NCBI GenBank assembly: GCA_041399085.1
Contig: JAWKTM010000028.1
Span: 1 to 64,000, forward strand
DNA length: 64,000 bases
DNA from: JAWKTM01 sp041399085
GTDB lineage: Bacteria; Planctomycetota; Planctomycetia; Pirellulales; Pirellulaceae
Reading direction: 5' to 3'
In this document: piece after piece, positions 55,450 to 63,969 of the stretch
Layout: every line of letters begins with the position of its first letter
Numbering within the stretch: the first letter of the stretch is position 1
Made by a program: the position numbers and the translations under genes
The notes under the pieces: generated by a model
Databases searched by the model: none
The model's input: the letters and a program-made list of their open reading frames with translations, nothing else
What the model was told of the DNA's origin: nothing

Positions 55450-55837
55450 TTACTGGATGCCCAGATGTTGGGCGTGGCCTGGAGGCTGCCGGCCGGTCGC
55501 GAAAGTAGATGGATCGCCCGCCTTGCGGCCAGTCGAATTCGTTGATGGCGACGCCCGCCTGTCGTATGCCGACGCGCCGCGTCCAGTTCGGCCGGCGCTA
55601 CCGCGAAGGCCAAGTGTCCCGGCCCAATTGCCGTGCGGCGGGATTTCACTATCCGGCTCGATCAGTTCGCTGGTCTCCGGTTGAACAGCAACAGCATCTG
55701 CCGTCCGCAGCGAAAGAACACGCCGATGCTCCTGCCGCCCAAGGCATTCCAGCCCCAACACCGCCGAATAAAACGCCCGCTGCCGGCAAGTCGTCGACAT
55801 ACAGACACGTTTCAAGAATGGCGTTGAGCTGTGGCAT
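55450..55837 (-). pseudogene. VOC/glyoxalase-family protein, frameshifted
   Basis: From ATG 55837 (MPQLNAILETCLYVDDL) the pieces run through FYSAVLGLECLGRQEHR, LIEPDSEIPPHG, AIGPGHLAFAVAPAELDA and then a GRSIYFRDPAGNSLELATP-like end split over frames, to a stop at 55450. The order is that of a VOC metal-binding protein (His/Glu ligands). Five or more shifts occur in 390 bp, so it looks inactive as read. It lies beside the composite repeat. Confidence 0.68.
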
Positions 55838-56198
55838 GATGGACTGGAAGGAACTTCGAGGCGACGAAGGGATTTGTGCAATGCAAACTGTTTGTTTTCG
55901 CGGACTAGTCAGCAACGTAGCGTCGCGGGGACAATTGATTCTGTTGCCGTGTTGCTTTACATTTTTGTCAAGCTGCCACGATCCATTTCGATGGGAATGC
56001 CGTCAGAGGTGACGAAATGCAACTTCCGCCGTTCGATGATTTGGTTGTTTGTTGCCAGAGACTATTGTTTGACATTTGCAGAATTGCGCGAATCACCTTG
56101 GTCTGGCCCAGCGACCCAGCCGAATGTCCCTGACGCGGCGTGGCGATCATTGACAATGCCGAGGTGTTAGTCCGCGAACTGTGGGAGGTGGTGTGGCC
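55838..56198. other. Stretch without a supported gene
   Basis: An open frame of 98 codons (55874-56170, plus strand) exists, but it has no ribosome binding site and no recognisable sequence. The base composition is more AT-rich than the surroundings up to about 56740, which could mark transferred DNA. Confidence 0.4.
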
Positions 56199-56555
56199 AT
56201 GTTTTTCTCGATGGCTCCTTTGTCGAAGATAAGAATCACCAATGATATCGACGGGTACTTTGAGTGTTCCCTTGACGAATTGAGTAGCGGTCGCCTGCAA
56301 GCGAGGTTAAATGAGCTCAACGATTACAAGGTTTGGACATGGGATCCAGCGGCGCGGCGCGTCTACCGTGGCTACGCTAAGCGTCAATTGCCGATGTGGC
56401 ATAAGTATCGGGTAGAACTTTATCCTCATGCTTTGGGAGTCCTGTCGGGAATAAGAGACGAATTTGGTCACGAGCTTGAGTTTCCAGCCGCTTTTCGGCG
56501 ATCTCGTCGGGATGGTCGTCCCAAGGGAATCATCCAGATCATCCCGGAGAGTTAG
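56199..56555 (+). CDS. Hypothetical protein
   Basis: A 118-aa protein. I prefer ATG 56199 (MFFSMAPLSKIRITNDID), which follows GGAGGTGG at a good distance, over the frame start at 56181. Sequence such as KVWTWDPAARRVYRGYAKRQ and HKYRVELYPHALGVLSGI suggests a small folded protein with a basic surface. I do not recognise it. AT-rich surroundings suggest an acquired gene. Confidence 0.6.
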   Translation: MFFSMAPLSKIRITNDIDGYFECSLDELSSGRLQARLNELNDYKVWTWDPAARRVYRGYAKRQLPMWHKYRVELYPHALGVLSGIRDEFGHELEFPAAFRRSRRDGRPKGIIQIIPES

Positions 56556-56740
56556 GCCGAGAAGTGAAGCACCCCATATCGGACTGGGCATTCAAGCTCG
56601 AATGCACCTTGATTGTTATTGAATTCGCATAGTTGGCATCGTGTTTTGCGTCACGGGGCATGCATCGCTTGCCCGCATAATTAACTCATTCGCACGTTGG
56701 CTTCTGTGTAATTTTCCACATTCAAACAAATGTGGCCCCC

Positions 56741-57178
56741 ATGATTCGAAACGAAAACGAATACCACGAGGCGGCCAAGCGGCTGCGTGAGGAGCGAGAA
56801 CGTCTGGACGGTTTGCAGCAGCGTCTGCATTCCGAGCGGCGGTCGGCGGCGGAGATAAACCGTGTGTTGGACCCGCTCCATTCCTTTCACTTGCAACTGG
56901 CTGAGGAAGTGGAGAGCTACGAACGGTTGCGACGCGGCCAGTTCTCCGAGCTACAGAACCTTCACGGTCTCGGCCGGCTGCTCGTTGGATTGCGCATCGC
57001 TCGCGATATGTCGCAGCGGGAACTGGCCGAAAAGCTGGGCGTTCACGAATCGCAAGTGTCTCGCGACGAGCGGAACGAATACCACGGACTTACCGTGCAA
57101 CGCGCCGCGCGAATTCTCGACGCCTTGGGCGCTCGACTTACGTCGCATGTCGAGATCGATGCAACGATCAGCGACTGA
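56741..57178 (+). CDS. XRE-family HTH protein (antitoxin-like)
   Basis: A 145-aa protein from ATG 56741 (MIRNENEYHEAAKRLREERE). A helical N-terminal half is followed by an XRE HTH: LLVGLRIARDMSQRELAEKL, GVHESQVSRDER and LTVQRAARILDALG. The layout fits HigA/MqsA-like antitoxin proteins, or a stand-alone regulator. No toxin of known type is next to it; the gene at 56199 is the only candidate partner. Confidence 0.8.
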   Translation: MIRNENEYHEAAKRLREERERLDGLQQRLHSERRSAAEINRVLDPLHSFHLQLAEEVESYERLRRGQFSELQNLHGLGRLLVGLRIARDMSQRELAEKLGVHESQVSRDERNEYHGLTVQRAARILDALGARLTSHVEIDATISD

Positions 57179-57366
57179 ATAATCCTACCCCCGCGACGCA
57201 TCGTGGCGGATCGAATCGATTTCACCGATTTTCCCGGACGGCAGCTACGGGTGGCGTGTCCAAGCAACGGGGCCTCATGATCGGCACGGCGGGAGTCCGA
57301 GCTAGGGCGGGAACCTTTTTCTGGCGTTAACTCTCTATGAACCAGCGGTTTAGGGCGGTGTCCCCC

Positions 57367-57392
57367 GCCGCGACTATTCCGCGGCCTTTTTT
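57367..57392 (+). terminator. Rho-independent terminator before phoH
   Basis: GCCGCG and CGCGGC (57367-57385, loop ACTATTC) followed by C and six T (57387-57392). It would end transcription from the XRE gene 190 bp upstream, or attenuate a promoter for the phoH cluster. Confidence 0.75.
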
Positions 57393-57501
57393 GTTCGGTA
57401 TAGTTGTCTAGTCGATCGCAAACCCTGGGTCGGTCCGTCGGCGGAAATGGCCGCGGCCGAACCAAGCCCTGCTGAAATGGGCGGCGGAGACAAATCACTG
57501 T

Positions 57502-57539
57502 AAGGAGTCGGCGCGGCCGGTATATACGGCCGCCAACGA
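57502..57539 (+). promoter_or_regulatory. Ribosome binding site and hairpin before phoH
   Basis: AAGGAG (57502-57507) is 32 bases before the ATG at 57540, too far for normal use. A perfect 7-bp hairpin (GCGGCCG/CGGCCGC, loop GTATATA, 57513-57533) lies between. When folded, it leaves 11 unpaired bases between AAGGAG and ATG, near a usual spacing. Confidence 0.55.
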
Positions 57540-58505
57540 ATGATCGAATCCACTCTATCGATTTCCGAACCGCAACTTGTGCTGTCGCTGTTCGGCGCGC
57601 GGGACCAGCATCTGCGTCTTTTGCGCGAACAGTTTGGCGTGACGATCACGCACCGCGATGGCGAAGTGCGGATTATCGGTCCCAAGGAAGCCGTGTCCGG
57701 CGCGACGAAGGCGCTCGAGCAGCTCAAGCGGTACGCCGAACGCAACGGCAATCTTGACGCGGAAACCGTGGCCGCCATCATCGCTCAGATTCGCGGCGCC
57801 AGCGTCCCCAACAAAGCTCGCGTGGATGTGATCAATCCGTCGCGACAGATTGTGGCTCGCACGGAAGGCCAGCATCGTTACATCCACGCGATTCGCAATC
57901 ACGATTTGACGTTCGCCGTGGGGCCGGCCGGTACGGGAAAGACCTATTTGGCGGTGGCCTTAGCCGTGGAAGCGCTCAAGCAACGGCTGGTTCGCAAAGT
58001 CGTATTGGTGCGTCCGGCGGTCGAAGCGGGCGAGAATTTGGGCTTCCTGCCAGGCGATCTACAAGCCAAGATCAACCCGTACTTGCGACCGTTGCTGGAC
58101 GCGCTGCACGAGATGATCGACTACGACCAGATCAAGCGGTTGATGGAACAAGATGTGATCGAGGTGTTGCCGCTGGCCTACATGCGCGGCCGCACGCTGA
58201 ACGAAGCGTTCATCATTTTGGATGAAGCTCAGAACACGACGGTCAGTCAGATGAAGATGTTTCTGACACGAATGGGCGAAGGCGCTAAGATTGTCGTTTC
58301 GGGCGACACCACGCAAACCGACTTGCCGCCGCAAACGCGAAGCGGTTTGATCGACGCGCTGCATCGCTTGCAGGGCATCGAGGGCGTGGTCGAAGTTCGT
58401 TTGACGAAATCCGACATCGTGAGACACCGATTGGTGCAGGAGATTGTGCGAGCTTACGAAGAAGGCCCGGACGAATCGGCCGCGCGTAAGCCCGCTCGCA
58501 AATAG
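57540..58505 (+). CDS. PhoH-like ATPase
   Basis: A 321-aa protein of the usual length. It has an N-terminal KH-like region (residues 1-70), the P-loop GPAGTGKT (128-135), FIILDEAQNTT (Walker B, ~224-233) and GDTTQTDLP. PhoH proteins are ATPases with RNA-related roles and are usually next to ybeY. Here the HD-domain gene, ybeY and a CorC-like gene follow, with 2 bp before the next start. No symbol is given, because phoH and ybeZ are both in use for this group. Confidence 0.95.
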   Translation: MIESTLSISEPQLVLSLFGARDQHLRLLREQFGVTITHRDGEVRIIGPKEAVSGATKALEQLKRYAERNGNLDAETVAAIIAQIRGASVPNKARVDVINPSRQIVARTEGQHRYIHAIRNHDLTFAVGPAGTGKTYLAVALAVEALKQRLVRKVVLVRPAVEAGENLGFLPGDLQAKINPYLRPLLDALHEMIDYDQIKRLMEQDVIEVLPLAYMRGRTLNEAFIILDEAQNTTVSQMKMFLTRMGEGAKIVVSGDTTQTDLPPQTRSGLIDALHRLQGIEGVVEVRLTKSDIVRHRLVQEIVRAYEEGPDESAARKPARK

Positions 58506-58507
58506 CC

Positions 58508-60877
58508 ATGTCAGCCGGCAGTCAAAAACGAACTCGCTCGGACCGCGTCGCTTCGGTGACGTTGCCGCCGGGGCGTGTTGCGCGGACGCGATACTATCTT
58601 CAGCAGCCCGACGTGCTCGTGCGATTGGGTCTGTGCGTGCTGGCCGCGTTGGCCATGTGGCTAATCACCGGAGCTTGGACGCCGGCGTTTCCCTATCGCA
58701 CGGGTTACGTGCCGCCGCGCGATGTCGTGGCTCGCGTCGAATTCAGCGTCGAGGACGCGGCTCGGACCGAAGCTCTGCGGCAACAGGCTCGCAGCGAAAC
58801 GCTGACGCTGTACGAGAACCGCAGCCAGCCGTTGACCCAGTTACAGCAGGCGCTCAAGGACAAAGTGTTCTTGCTGACGGCCGCCGAATCGTATGACGCT
58901 CTGGAAGCCCCGGCGAAGACCGTGTGGCGCGAGTTTCTCCCGGAAACATTGCGGGCCGAGATGTCGGACGAGGCGGTCGTGTTTCAGGATTTCAAGGACG
59001 CGCTGCAACGCGATACGCAATTGGAATCGTTTCAGCGGGCGGTCCACAACGCGCTGACCGATTGGGAACGCGACGGCATCTTGAAGAGCTTGTCGCACGG
59101 TCCCAACGAAGGCAATCAATCGGTGATCTTGGTTCATCCGGCCGACGCCGAGAATACGACGCATCGGGTGGAAGTGAAGGACGTTCGCATTCCGGAGTTC
59201 GACGCCAAGCTGAACAGCCGGTTGGTCGAAGAGTTTCGCAAGGAAGGCGTGCCGGAGCAGCATGTTGACTTGATGGCCAAGCTCGTCTTCCACTGGCTGA
59301 AGCCGCGGTTGGAGCCGACGCTGACCTACAACGAATCGGCTTCGCGACGCATGGCGGAAGAAGCCGCGGCTCGCGTCAATCCGGTGATGACGACCACCTA
59401 TGCCGGCCAGACCAAGCTGGCGCTGGCCGGCCAGCCGCTCACGGCCAAGCAAGTCGCGAATCTGTATCGCGAACACCGCGCGGTGCTGGCGAACATGTCT
59501 TACGCGCAGATGTTGGTCCGCGGCTTGGCGGACTTCGGCATGTTCATCGCCATGTATGTGTTGTGTGGCGTGTATATCTGGTTCAACGAGCGGCGATTGC
59601 TGACCGACATGCGCCGGTTCGCCACGCTGTTGGGCACGGTGGTCGCCACGGTGACGCTGGCCCAATTCGCTTCGGACGATCAATGGCGCGCCGAGCTCGT
59701 GCCGCTGATCTTGTTCGGCATGACGATCGCCGTGGCTTATCGGCGCGAGTTGGCGTTGGTGTTAAGCGCCGCGGTATCGCTGGTCGTCGCGATTTCGTTG
59801 GGACAAGGATTGGCCGAGTTCGTCATTCTCGTGTCGGCGGTGGCCGGAGCCGTGTTGTTGCTGGGGCGGATCCGAAATCGCACGAAGCTGATCTATGTCG
59901 GAGCATTCGCCGGTTTGGTCGTGACGCTGACCACGATCGGCGTCGGCACGGTCGTTGGCCAACCGCTGGGCTTAATGAAGATGGATACGGCGCCCGTCAC
60001 GATCGAGCTGGGAAACTCCGAGCAAACGTTCTGGCAGACGTCGTTCGCCACGTCGCTGTTGGCCATGTCGGCTTGGAACGGCGGTTGCGCGTTGGTCGCG
60101 GGCATCTTGATGACCGGGTTGTTGCCGTTCGTCGAGCGGTTGTTCGACGTGCAAACCGATCTGAGTTTGCTGGAGATGAGCGACGCCGCGCATCCGCTGC
60201 TGCAAGAGTTGGCTCGGCGAGCTCCGGGCACCTACAACCATTCGATCAATGTGGCTTCGATTGCCGAAGCCGCCGCGGATTCGATCGGAGCGAACGGGCT
60301 GCTGGTCCGCGTCGGCGCCTACTTCCACGACATCGGCAAGATGCTCAAGCCCGGTTACTTCGTCGAAAATCAAGGCCAGCAGAAGAACCAGCACGAATCG
60401 CTGTTGCCGGCCATGAGCACGCTGGTGATCATCGCCCACGTGAAGGACGGCGCGGACTTGGCGCGGCAAAACCATTTGCCGCAGTCGATCATCGACTTCA
60501 TCGAGCAGCATCATGGGACGACGCTGGTCGAGTACTTCTATCGCCAAGCCGAAAAACGCTGCGAGGAAGATCCGACGTTGGACGGCGTCGACGAATCCAG
60601 TTTTCGTTATCCTGGTCCCAAACCGCAGACAAAAGAGGCCGGCGTGATGATGTTGGCCGATGCGGTCGAGAGCGCTTGCCGGGCGTTGGTCGAGCCGGCG
60701 CCGGCGCGGATCGAAAGCTTGGTTCACGATATCGCGATGCGGCGGTTGATGGACGGGCAATTCGACCAATGCGGAATGACGTTGCAGGAGTTGCACACGA
60801 TCGAAGCCAGCCTTATCAAATCGCTGATCGCCAATTATCACGGCCGCGTGAAATATCCCGGCCAAGCGTCGGCGTGA
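58508..60877 (+). CDS. 7TM-HD family protein (PgpH-like cyclic di-AMP phosphodiesterase)
   Basis: A 789-aa protein. An N-terminal membrane helix (LGLCVLAALAMWLITGA), a long extracytoplasmic 7TMR-HDED domain (residues ~60-330), then about seven membrane segments and a cytoplasmic HD domain. The HD domain has H-S-I-N-V-A-S, VGAYFHDIGKMLKPGYFVEN with the His-Asp pair and IEQHHGTTLVEYFY. PgpH-type proteins hydrolyse cyclic di-AMP. The order phoH - this gene - ybeY is common in bacteria, including Firmicutes. Confidence 0.93.
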   Translation: MSAGSQKRTRSDRVASVTLPPGRVARTRYYLQQPDVLVRLGLCVLAALAMWLITGAWTPAFPYRTGYVPPRDVVARVEFSVEDAARTEALRQQARSETLTLYENRSQPLTQLQQALKDKVFLLTAAESYDALEAPAKTVWREFLPETLRAEMSDEAVVFQDFKDALQRDTQLESFQRAVHNALTDWERDGILKSLSHGPNEGNQSVILVHPADAENTTHRVEVKDVRIPEFDAKLNSRLVEEFRKEGVPEQHVDLMAKLVFHWLKPRLEPTLTYNESASRRMAEEAAARVNPVMTTTYAGQTKLALAGQPLTAKQVANLYREHRAVLANMSYAQMLVRGLADFGMFIAMYVLCGVYIWFNERRLLTDMRRFATLLGTVVATVTLAQFASDDQWRAELVPLILFGMTIAVAYRRELALVLSAAVSLVVAISLGQGLAEFVILVSAVAGAVLLLGRIRNRTKLIYVGAFAGLVVTLTTIGVGTVVGQPLGLMKMDTAPVTIELGNSEQTFWQTSFATSLLAMSAWNGGCALVAGILMTGLLPFVERLFDVQTDLSLLEMSDAAHPLLQELARRAPGTYNHSINVASIAEAAADSIGANGLLVRVGAYFHDIGKMLKPGYFVENQGQQKNQHESLLPAMSTLVIIAHVKDGADLARQNHLPQSIIDFIEQHHGTTLVEYFYRQAEKRCEEDPTLDGVDESSFRYPGPKPQTKEAGVMMLADAVESACRALVEPAPARIESLVHDIAMRRLMDGQFDQCGMTLQELHTIEASLIKSLIANYHGRVKYPGQASA

Positions 60878-60885
60878 TCGACGGG

Positions 60886-61389
60886 ATGTCTGATCGACGG
60901 GAAAGCATTGTGATCGTGGTCGAATTGAATCAAACCGCTCCGCACGCTTGGATCGACGGCGAGCAACTGCGCGAAGCGATCCGCCGCGTCACCAGCAATG
61001 AAGGTTTCTCGCGCGGCAATGTGAGCCTGGCAATCGTCGACGATCCAACGATCCACGAACTGAACCGCCGCCATCTTCAGCACGATTATCCGACCGACGT
61101 GCTTAGCTTCGTGCTGCACCGCGAAGCCGACCATCTGGATGGCGAAGTGATCGTGAGCGCCGATACGGCGGAATCGACCGCGGCGGATTACGATTGGCCG
61201 CCGGCCGCGGAATTGCTCTTGTATGTGATTCATGGAACGTTGCATTTGGTTGGATTCGATGACAAGTCGCCCGAGACACGCGTTGTGATGCGAGCGAAAG
61301 AGGCCGAGTATCTGAACCTGTTCGGCTGGACTGTTCCGGCAATGGCCGACGAAGAAGATGAAGCCGACGCTGCGGGAGGCTCGCCGTGA
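60886..61389 (+). CDS. ybeY: rRNA maturation endonuclease YbeY
   Basis: A 167-aa protein from ATG 60886 (MSDRRESIVIVVELNQ); GTG 60910 is another option. The zinc motif is H-G-T-L-H-L-V-G-F-D-D (residues 116-126). The third ligand of the usual H-G-x-L-H-L-x-G-Y-D-H is Asp126 here. YbeY acts on 16S rRNA 3' end processing. It lies 8 bp after the HD gene and overlaps the CorC-like start. Confidence 0.92.
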   Translation: MSDRRESIVIVVELNQTAPHAWIDGEQLREAIRRVTSNEGFSRGNVSLAIVDDPTIHELNRRHLQHDYPTDVLSFVLHREADHLDGEVIVSADTAESTAADYDWPPAAELLLYVIHGTLHLVGFDDKSPETRVVMRAKEAEYLNLFGWTVPAMADEEDEADAAGGSP

Positions 61390-62687
61390 CCGTCGACTGG
61401 TTGCTTTGGACCGCGCTGGCTGGATTGGCCGTCACGACGTTGGCCGCGATCGGGGTGAACGTGCTGCATGAATTCTCGCTGCACGAACTGGAGTTGTATT
61501 GTCGCCGCCGCAATCGCCGCGAACGATACACGCGAATCCTGGATCAGCACGAACGAGCGGTCGTCAGCGCCGAATGCCTGCAAGTCGTCGGGATGGTCGT
61601 GACGTTGACCGCCGGCACGATTGGCTATTTCGCTCGCGAGTGGCGACTGACGGAACTGCCCGCGGCGGGCGACTTCGCGATCGTGTTGCTGGTCGCTTCG
61701 GCCGTGCTGATTATCGCCACGGCTTGGGTGCCGCTGGCGGTCGTGCGATTGTGGGCCGCGCCGTTTCTGTTTCACACATGGTGGTTGTGGCGGCTGATCA
61801 GTTGGGTGTGTGCGCCGTTGTCGCTCAGCCTCGACTTGGTCGATGCCGTCGTGTGGCGATTGGCGGGCCGCGAGGAAGAAGAGGAAGACGAAGAAGAGGC
61901 CTTCGAAGACGAAATCCGCGCGATGGTGAACGAGGGCCTGCGCGACGGGCTGCTGGAAGAAGACGCCCGCGAAATGATCGAAGGCGTGATCGAGCTGGGC
62001 GATGTCGAGGTCGGCCAGATCATGACGCCGCGAAGCGAAATCGACGCCCTGGAGGTCGAAACCGCTTGGCCGCAACTGCTGGCCTTTGTGGCGGAAGCGG
62101 GCCGCACGCGGATTCCGGTGTTCCGCGAATCGTTGGACAACATCGTCGGCATTCTGTACGTGAAAGACTTGCTGGCCGAATTCGCCACGAAGCCGGAACA
62201 CGAACGCCGGCCGCTGAGCGAGCTATTGCGTGATCCGTGGCATGTGCCGGTCAGCAAGGCGGTCGATGTGCTGCTGCAAGAGTTCCTGCATACGCGAAAT
62301 CACATGGCGATCGTGGTCGACGAGTATCACGCCACGACCGGCGTGGTCACGATCGAAGACGCGTTGGAGGAAATCGTCGGCGAGATCGTGGACGAATCAG
62401 ACGAGGAAGAGGCGGACGACGTGCTGATGATCGACGACGCCACGTTCGAGGCGACGGGCCGAGCACACTTGGCGGACCTGAACGAAGAGTTCGGCCTGGG
62501 CCTGCCGGAGTCGGACGAGTACGACACGATCAGCGGCCTCGTGATCGCCCGACTCGGCTACATCCCGCCGGTCGACGAATCGTTGACTTGGCACAACCTG
62601 CGTCTGGTGGTGTTGGAGGCGACACCGCGCCGCATCGAGCGGGTGCGCATCGAAGTGCTGGACGAGGTGCAGCCGGAGTCGGCGTAG
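61386..62687 (+). CDS. CorC/TlyC-type CBS-domain membrane protein
   Basis: A 433-aa protein starting at GTG 61386, overlapping the ybeY stop by 4 bp. N-terminal membrane part (three hydrophobic segments up to residue 155), an acidic stretch (EEEEEDEEEAFEDEIRAMV), a pair of CBS domains at about residues 210-335 (IMTPRSEIDALEVE, TTGVVTIEDALEEIVGEI) and the C-terminal CorC_HlyC domain (ATFEATGRAHLADLNEEFGL). Family members are linked to Mg/Co export. The location beside ybeY is conserved in many bacteria. Confidence 0.9.
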   Translation: MTVDWLLWTALAGLAVTTLAAIGVNVLHEFSLHELELYCRRRNRRERYTRILDQHERAVVSAECLQVVGMVVTLTAGTIGYFAREWRLTELPAAGDFAIVLLVASAVLIIATAWVPLAVVRLWAAPFLFHTWWLWRLISWVCAPLSLSLDLVDAVVWRLAGREEEEEDEEEAFEDEIRAMVNEGLRDGLLEEDAREMIEGVIELGDVEVGQIMTPRSEIDALEVETAWPQLLAFVAEAGRTRIPVFRESLDNIVGILYVKDLLAEFATKPEHERRPLSELLRDPWHVPVSKAVDVLLQEFLHTRNHMAIVVDEYHATTGVVTIEDALEEIVGEIVDESDEEEADDVLMIDDATFEATGRAHLADLNEEFGLGLPESDEYDTISGLVIARLGYIPPVDESLTWHNLRLVVLEATPRRIERVRIEVLDEVQPESA

Positions 62688-62713
62688 CGGGCGCGCAATC
62701 GTTCCTCGCAGCG

Positions 62714-63007
62714 GCGTAACCGCATCGTGCAGCGGCGCAACCGCATCGTGCAGCGGCGCAACCGCATCTCGCGCTGCCGTAATCGCGTCTCGCGCCGTCG
62801 TAATCGCATCTCGCGCTGTCGTAACCGCATCTCGCGCTGTCGTAACGCATCTCGCGCTGCCGTAATCGCATCTCGCGCTGCCGTAATCGCATCTCGCGCT
62901 GTCGTAATCGATCTCGCGTGTCGTAACCGCATCTCGCGCTATCGTAATCGCATCTCGCGCCGCCGTAATCGCATCTCGCGTTGCGTAATCGCATCCGCGC
63001 TGCCGTA
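62714..63007. repeat. 21-bp tandem array, about 14 units
   Basis: Units like cgtaatcgcatctcgcgctgc repeat from 62714 to 63007, most 21 bp, a few 19 or 20 bp. The first units differ (cgcatcgtgcagcgg). The array starts 27 bp after the CorC-like stop. Because units of 19 and 20 bp shift the frame, it is unlikely to be coding. Confidence 0.9.
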
Positions 63008-63325
63008 AGGCGAGCCGCAGATGGAAAAATACCAGCACGCGGCGCAAGCAAGTGTGTTCGTCGATTCACTCGCTGGCACGACGTGCTTGTATTGAGTTCG
63101 TCGATTCACTCGCTCGCGCATCGTGCTTGTATTTGCGGCGACGCCGGGAAGGGCAGAACGCAAGGGCGCGAGGACGCGAAGGGCGAAATAGACGCGAACG
63201 GGTAACAGGGTTTGCGATACCAGACGGCTCGCGCCGTGCCGCGTATATCGACTTTGCGTCCTCGCGCGCTTGCGTTGCCTTCTTCGAGGCGAGCGGCAAA
63301 TCAAGACACACCAGCACGTCGCACA
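63008..63325. repeat. Composite hairpin repeat, second copy
   Basis: The left end (GGCGAGCCGC) follows the 21-bp array at 63009. Then a hairpin unit to about 63139, a spacer with cgcaagggcgcgaggacgcg and a palindrome (ccagacggctcgcgccgtgc), and a second left end GGCGAGCGGC at 63289 with a partial unit to 63325. The same order is found at 55038-55430. The rest of 63326-63420 shows no gene. Confidence 0.8.
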
Positions 63326-63420
63326 CGGGCCGCCATCCGCCTCGCTACCGCGCGCGGTATCCAATCGGTTACACTTCGACGCTTTCGCTACGTGGGTAAC
63401 AGCAAGGAGAATTTCCTGCG

Positions 63421-63969
63421 ATGGCTGATCAAAATCGGGCGGGCCGCCAGCATGAGGACGACGAACAGGAAGAACCGCAAGGGCCGTTGGAAATTGCGAT
63501 CGTCGGGGATTTGAACGACCGGGCCTCGGACATCACCGAAAAGCTGCTCGAAGTGCCGATGGACGGCGAGTGCATTCTGTACTTTGATTCGCCGGGTGGT
63601 AGCGCCTACGCGGCCATGTCGTTGCTAACGATCATCGCCATGCGCCGACTAAACGCCACCGGGATCGTGACGGGCGAGTGCTCGTCGGCCGCGCTCTGGC
63701 CCTTCGCCGCTTGCCGCCGCCGGTTGGTGACGCCGTTCAGCGTGCTGCTGTTTCATCCGATGAAATGGCAAAGCGAAGAGCACGTGCATCACGCCGAGGC
63801 GACCGAATGGGCTCGCCATTTCGGCGAACTGGAGCAGACGATGGACGACGTGCTGGCTCGTTATTTGAAAATGCCGCGCAAGAAGCTGGCCGCCTGGATG
63901 CGGCCCGGCCGCTACGTCAGCGGCGCGGAGTTCGCCGCCGAAGGTTTAGCCGAGCTGTTCGAGATCTGA
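63421..63969 (+). CDS. ClpP-like serine protease
   Basis: A 182-aa protein from ATG 63421 with AAGGAG upstream. The S14 fold: ILYFDSPGGSAYAAMSLLTI with the Gly-rich oxyanion loop, VTGECSSAALWPFAA with the catalytic Ser and LFHPMKW with the catalytic His. The N-terminus is charged and disordered. It could work with a Clp ATPase, or alone as a SppA-like protease; the clp genes are not in view. Related small ClpP-like proteins are common in planctomycetes. Confidence 0.85.
   Translation: MADQNRAGRQHEDDEQEEPQGPLEIAIVGDLNDRASDITEKLLEVPMDGECILYFDSPGGSAYAAMSLLTIIAMRRLNATGIVTGECSSAALWPFAACRRRLVTPFSVLLFHPMKWQSEEHVHHAEATEWARHFGELEQTMDDVLARYLKMPRKKLAAWMRPGRYVSGAEFAAEGLAELFEI

Noticed and set aside
59563..60880. 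Long plus-strand open frame inside the HD-domain gene
   Set aside because: It is a shadow of 58508-60877, and only its last part is real (YbeY, from 60886).
62530..63069. Minus-strand open frames with Arg/Asp heptads over the 21-bp array
   Set aside because: The 21-bp unit keeps frames open by itself. There is no start signal, and the frame overlaps the end of the CorC-like gene.
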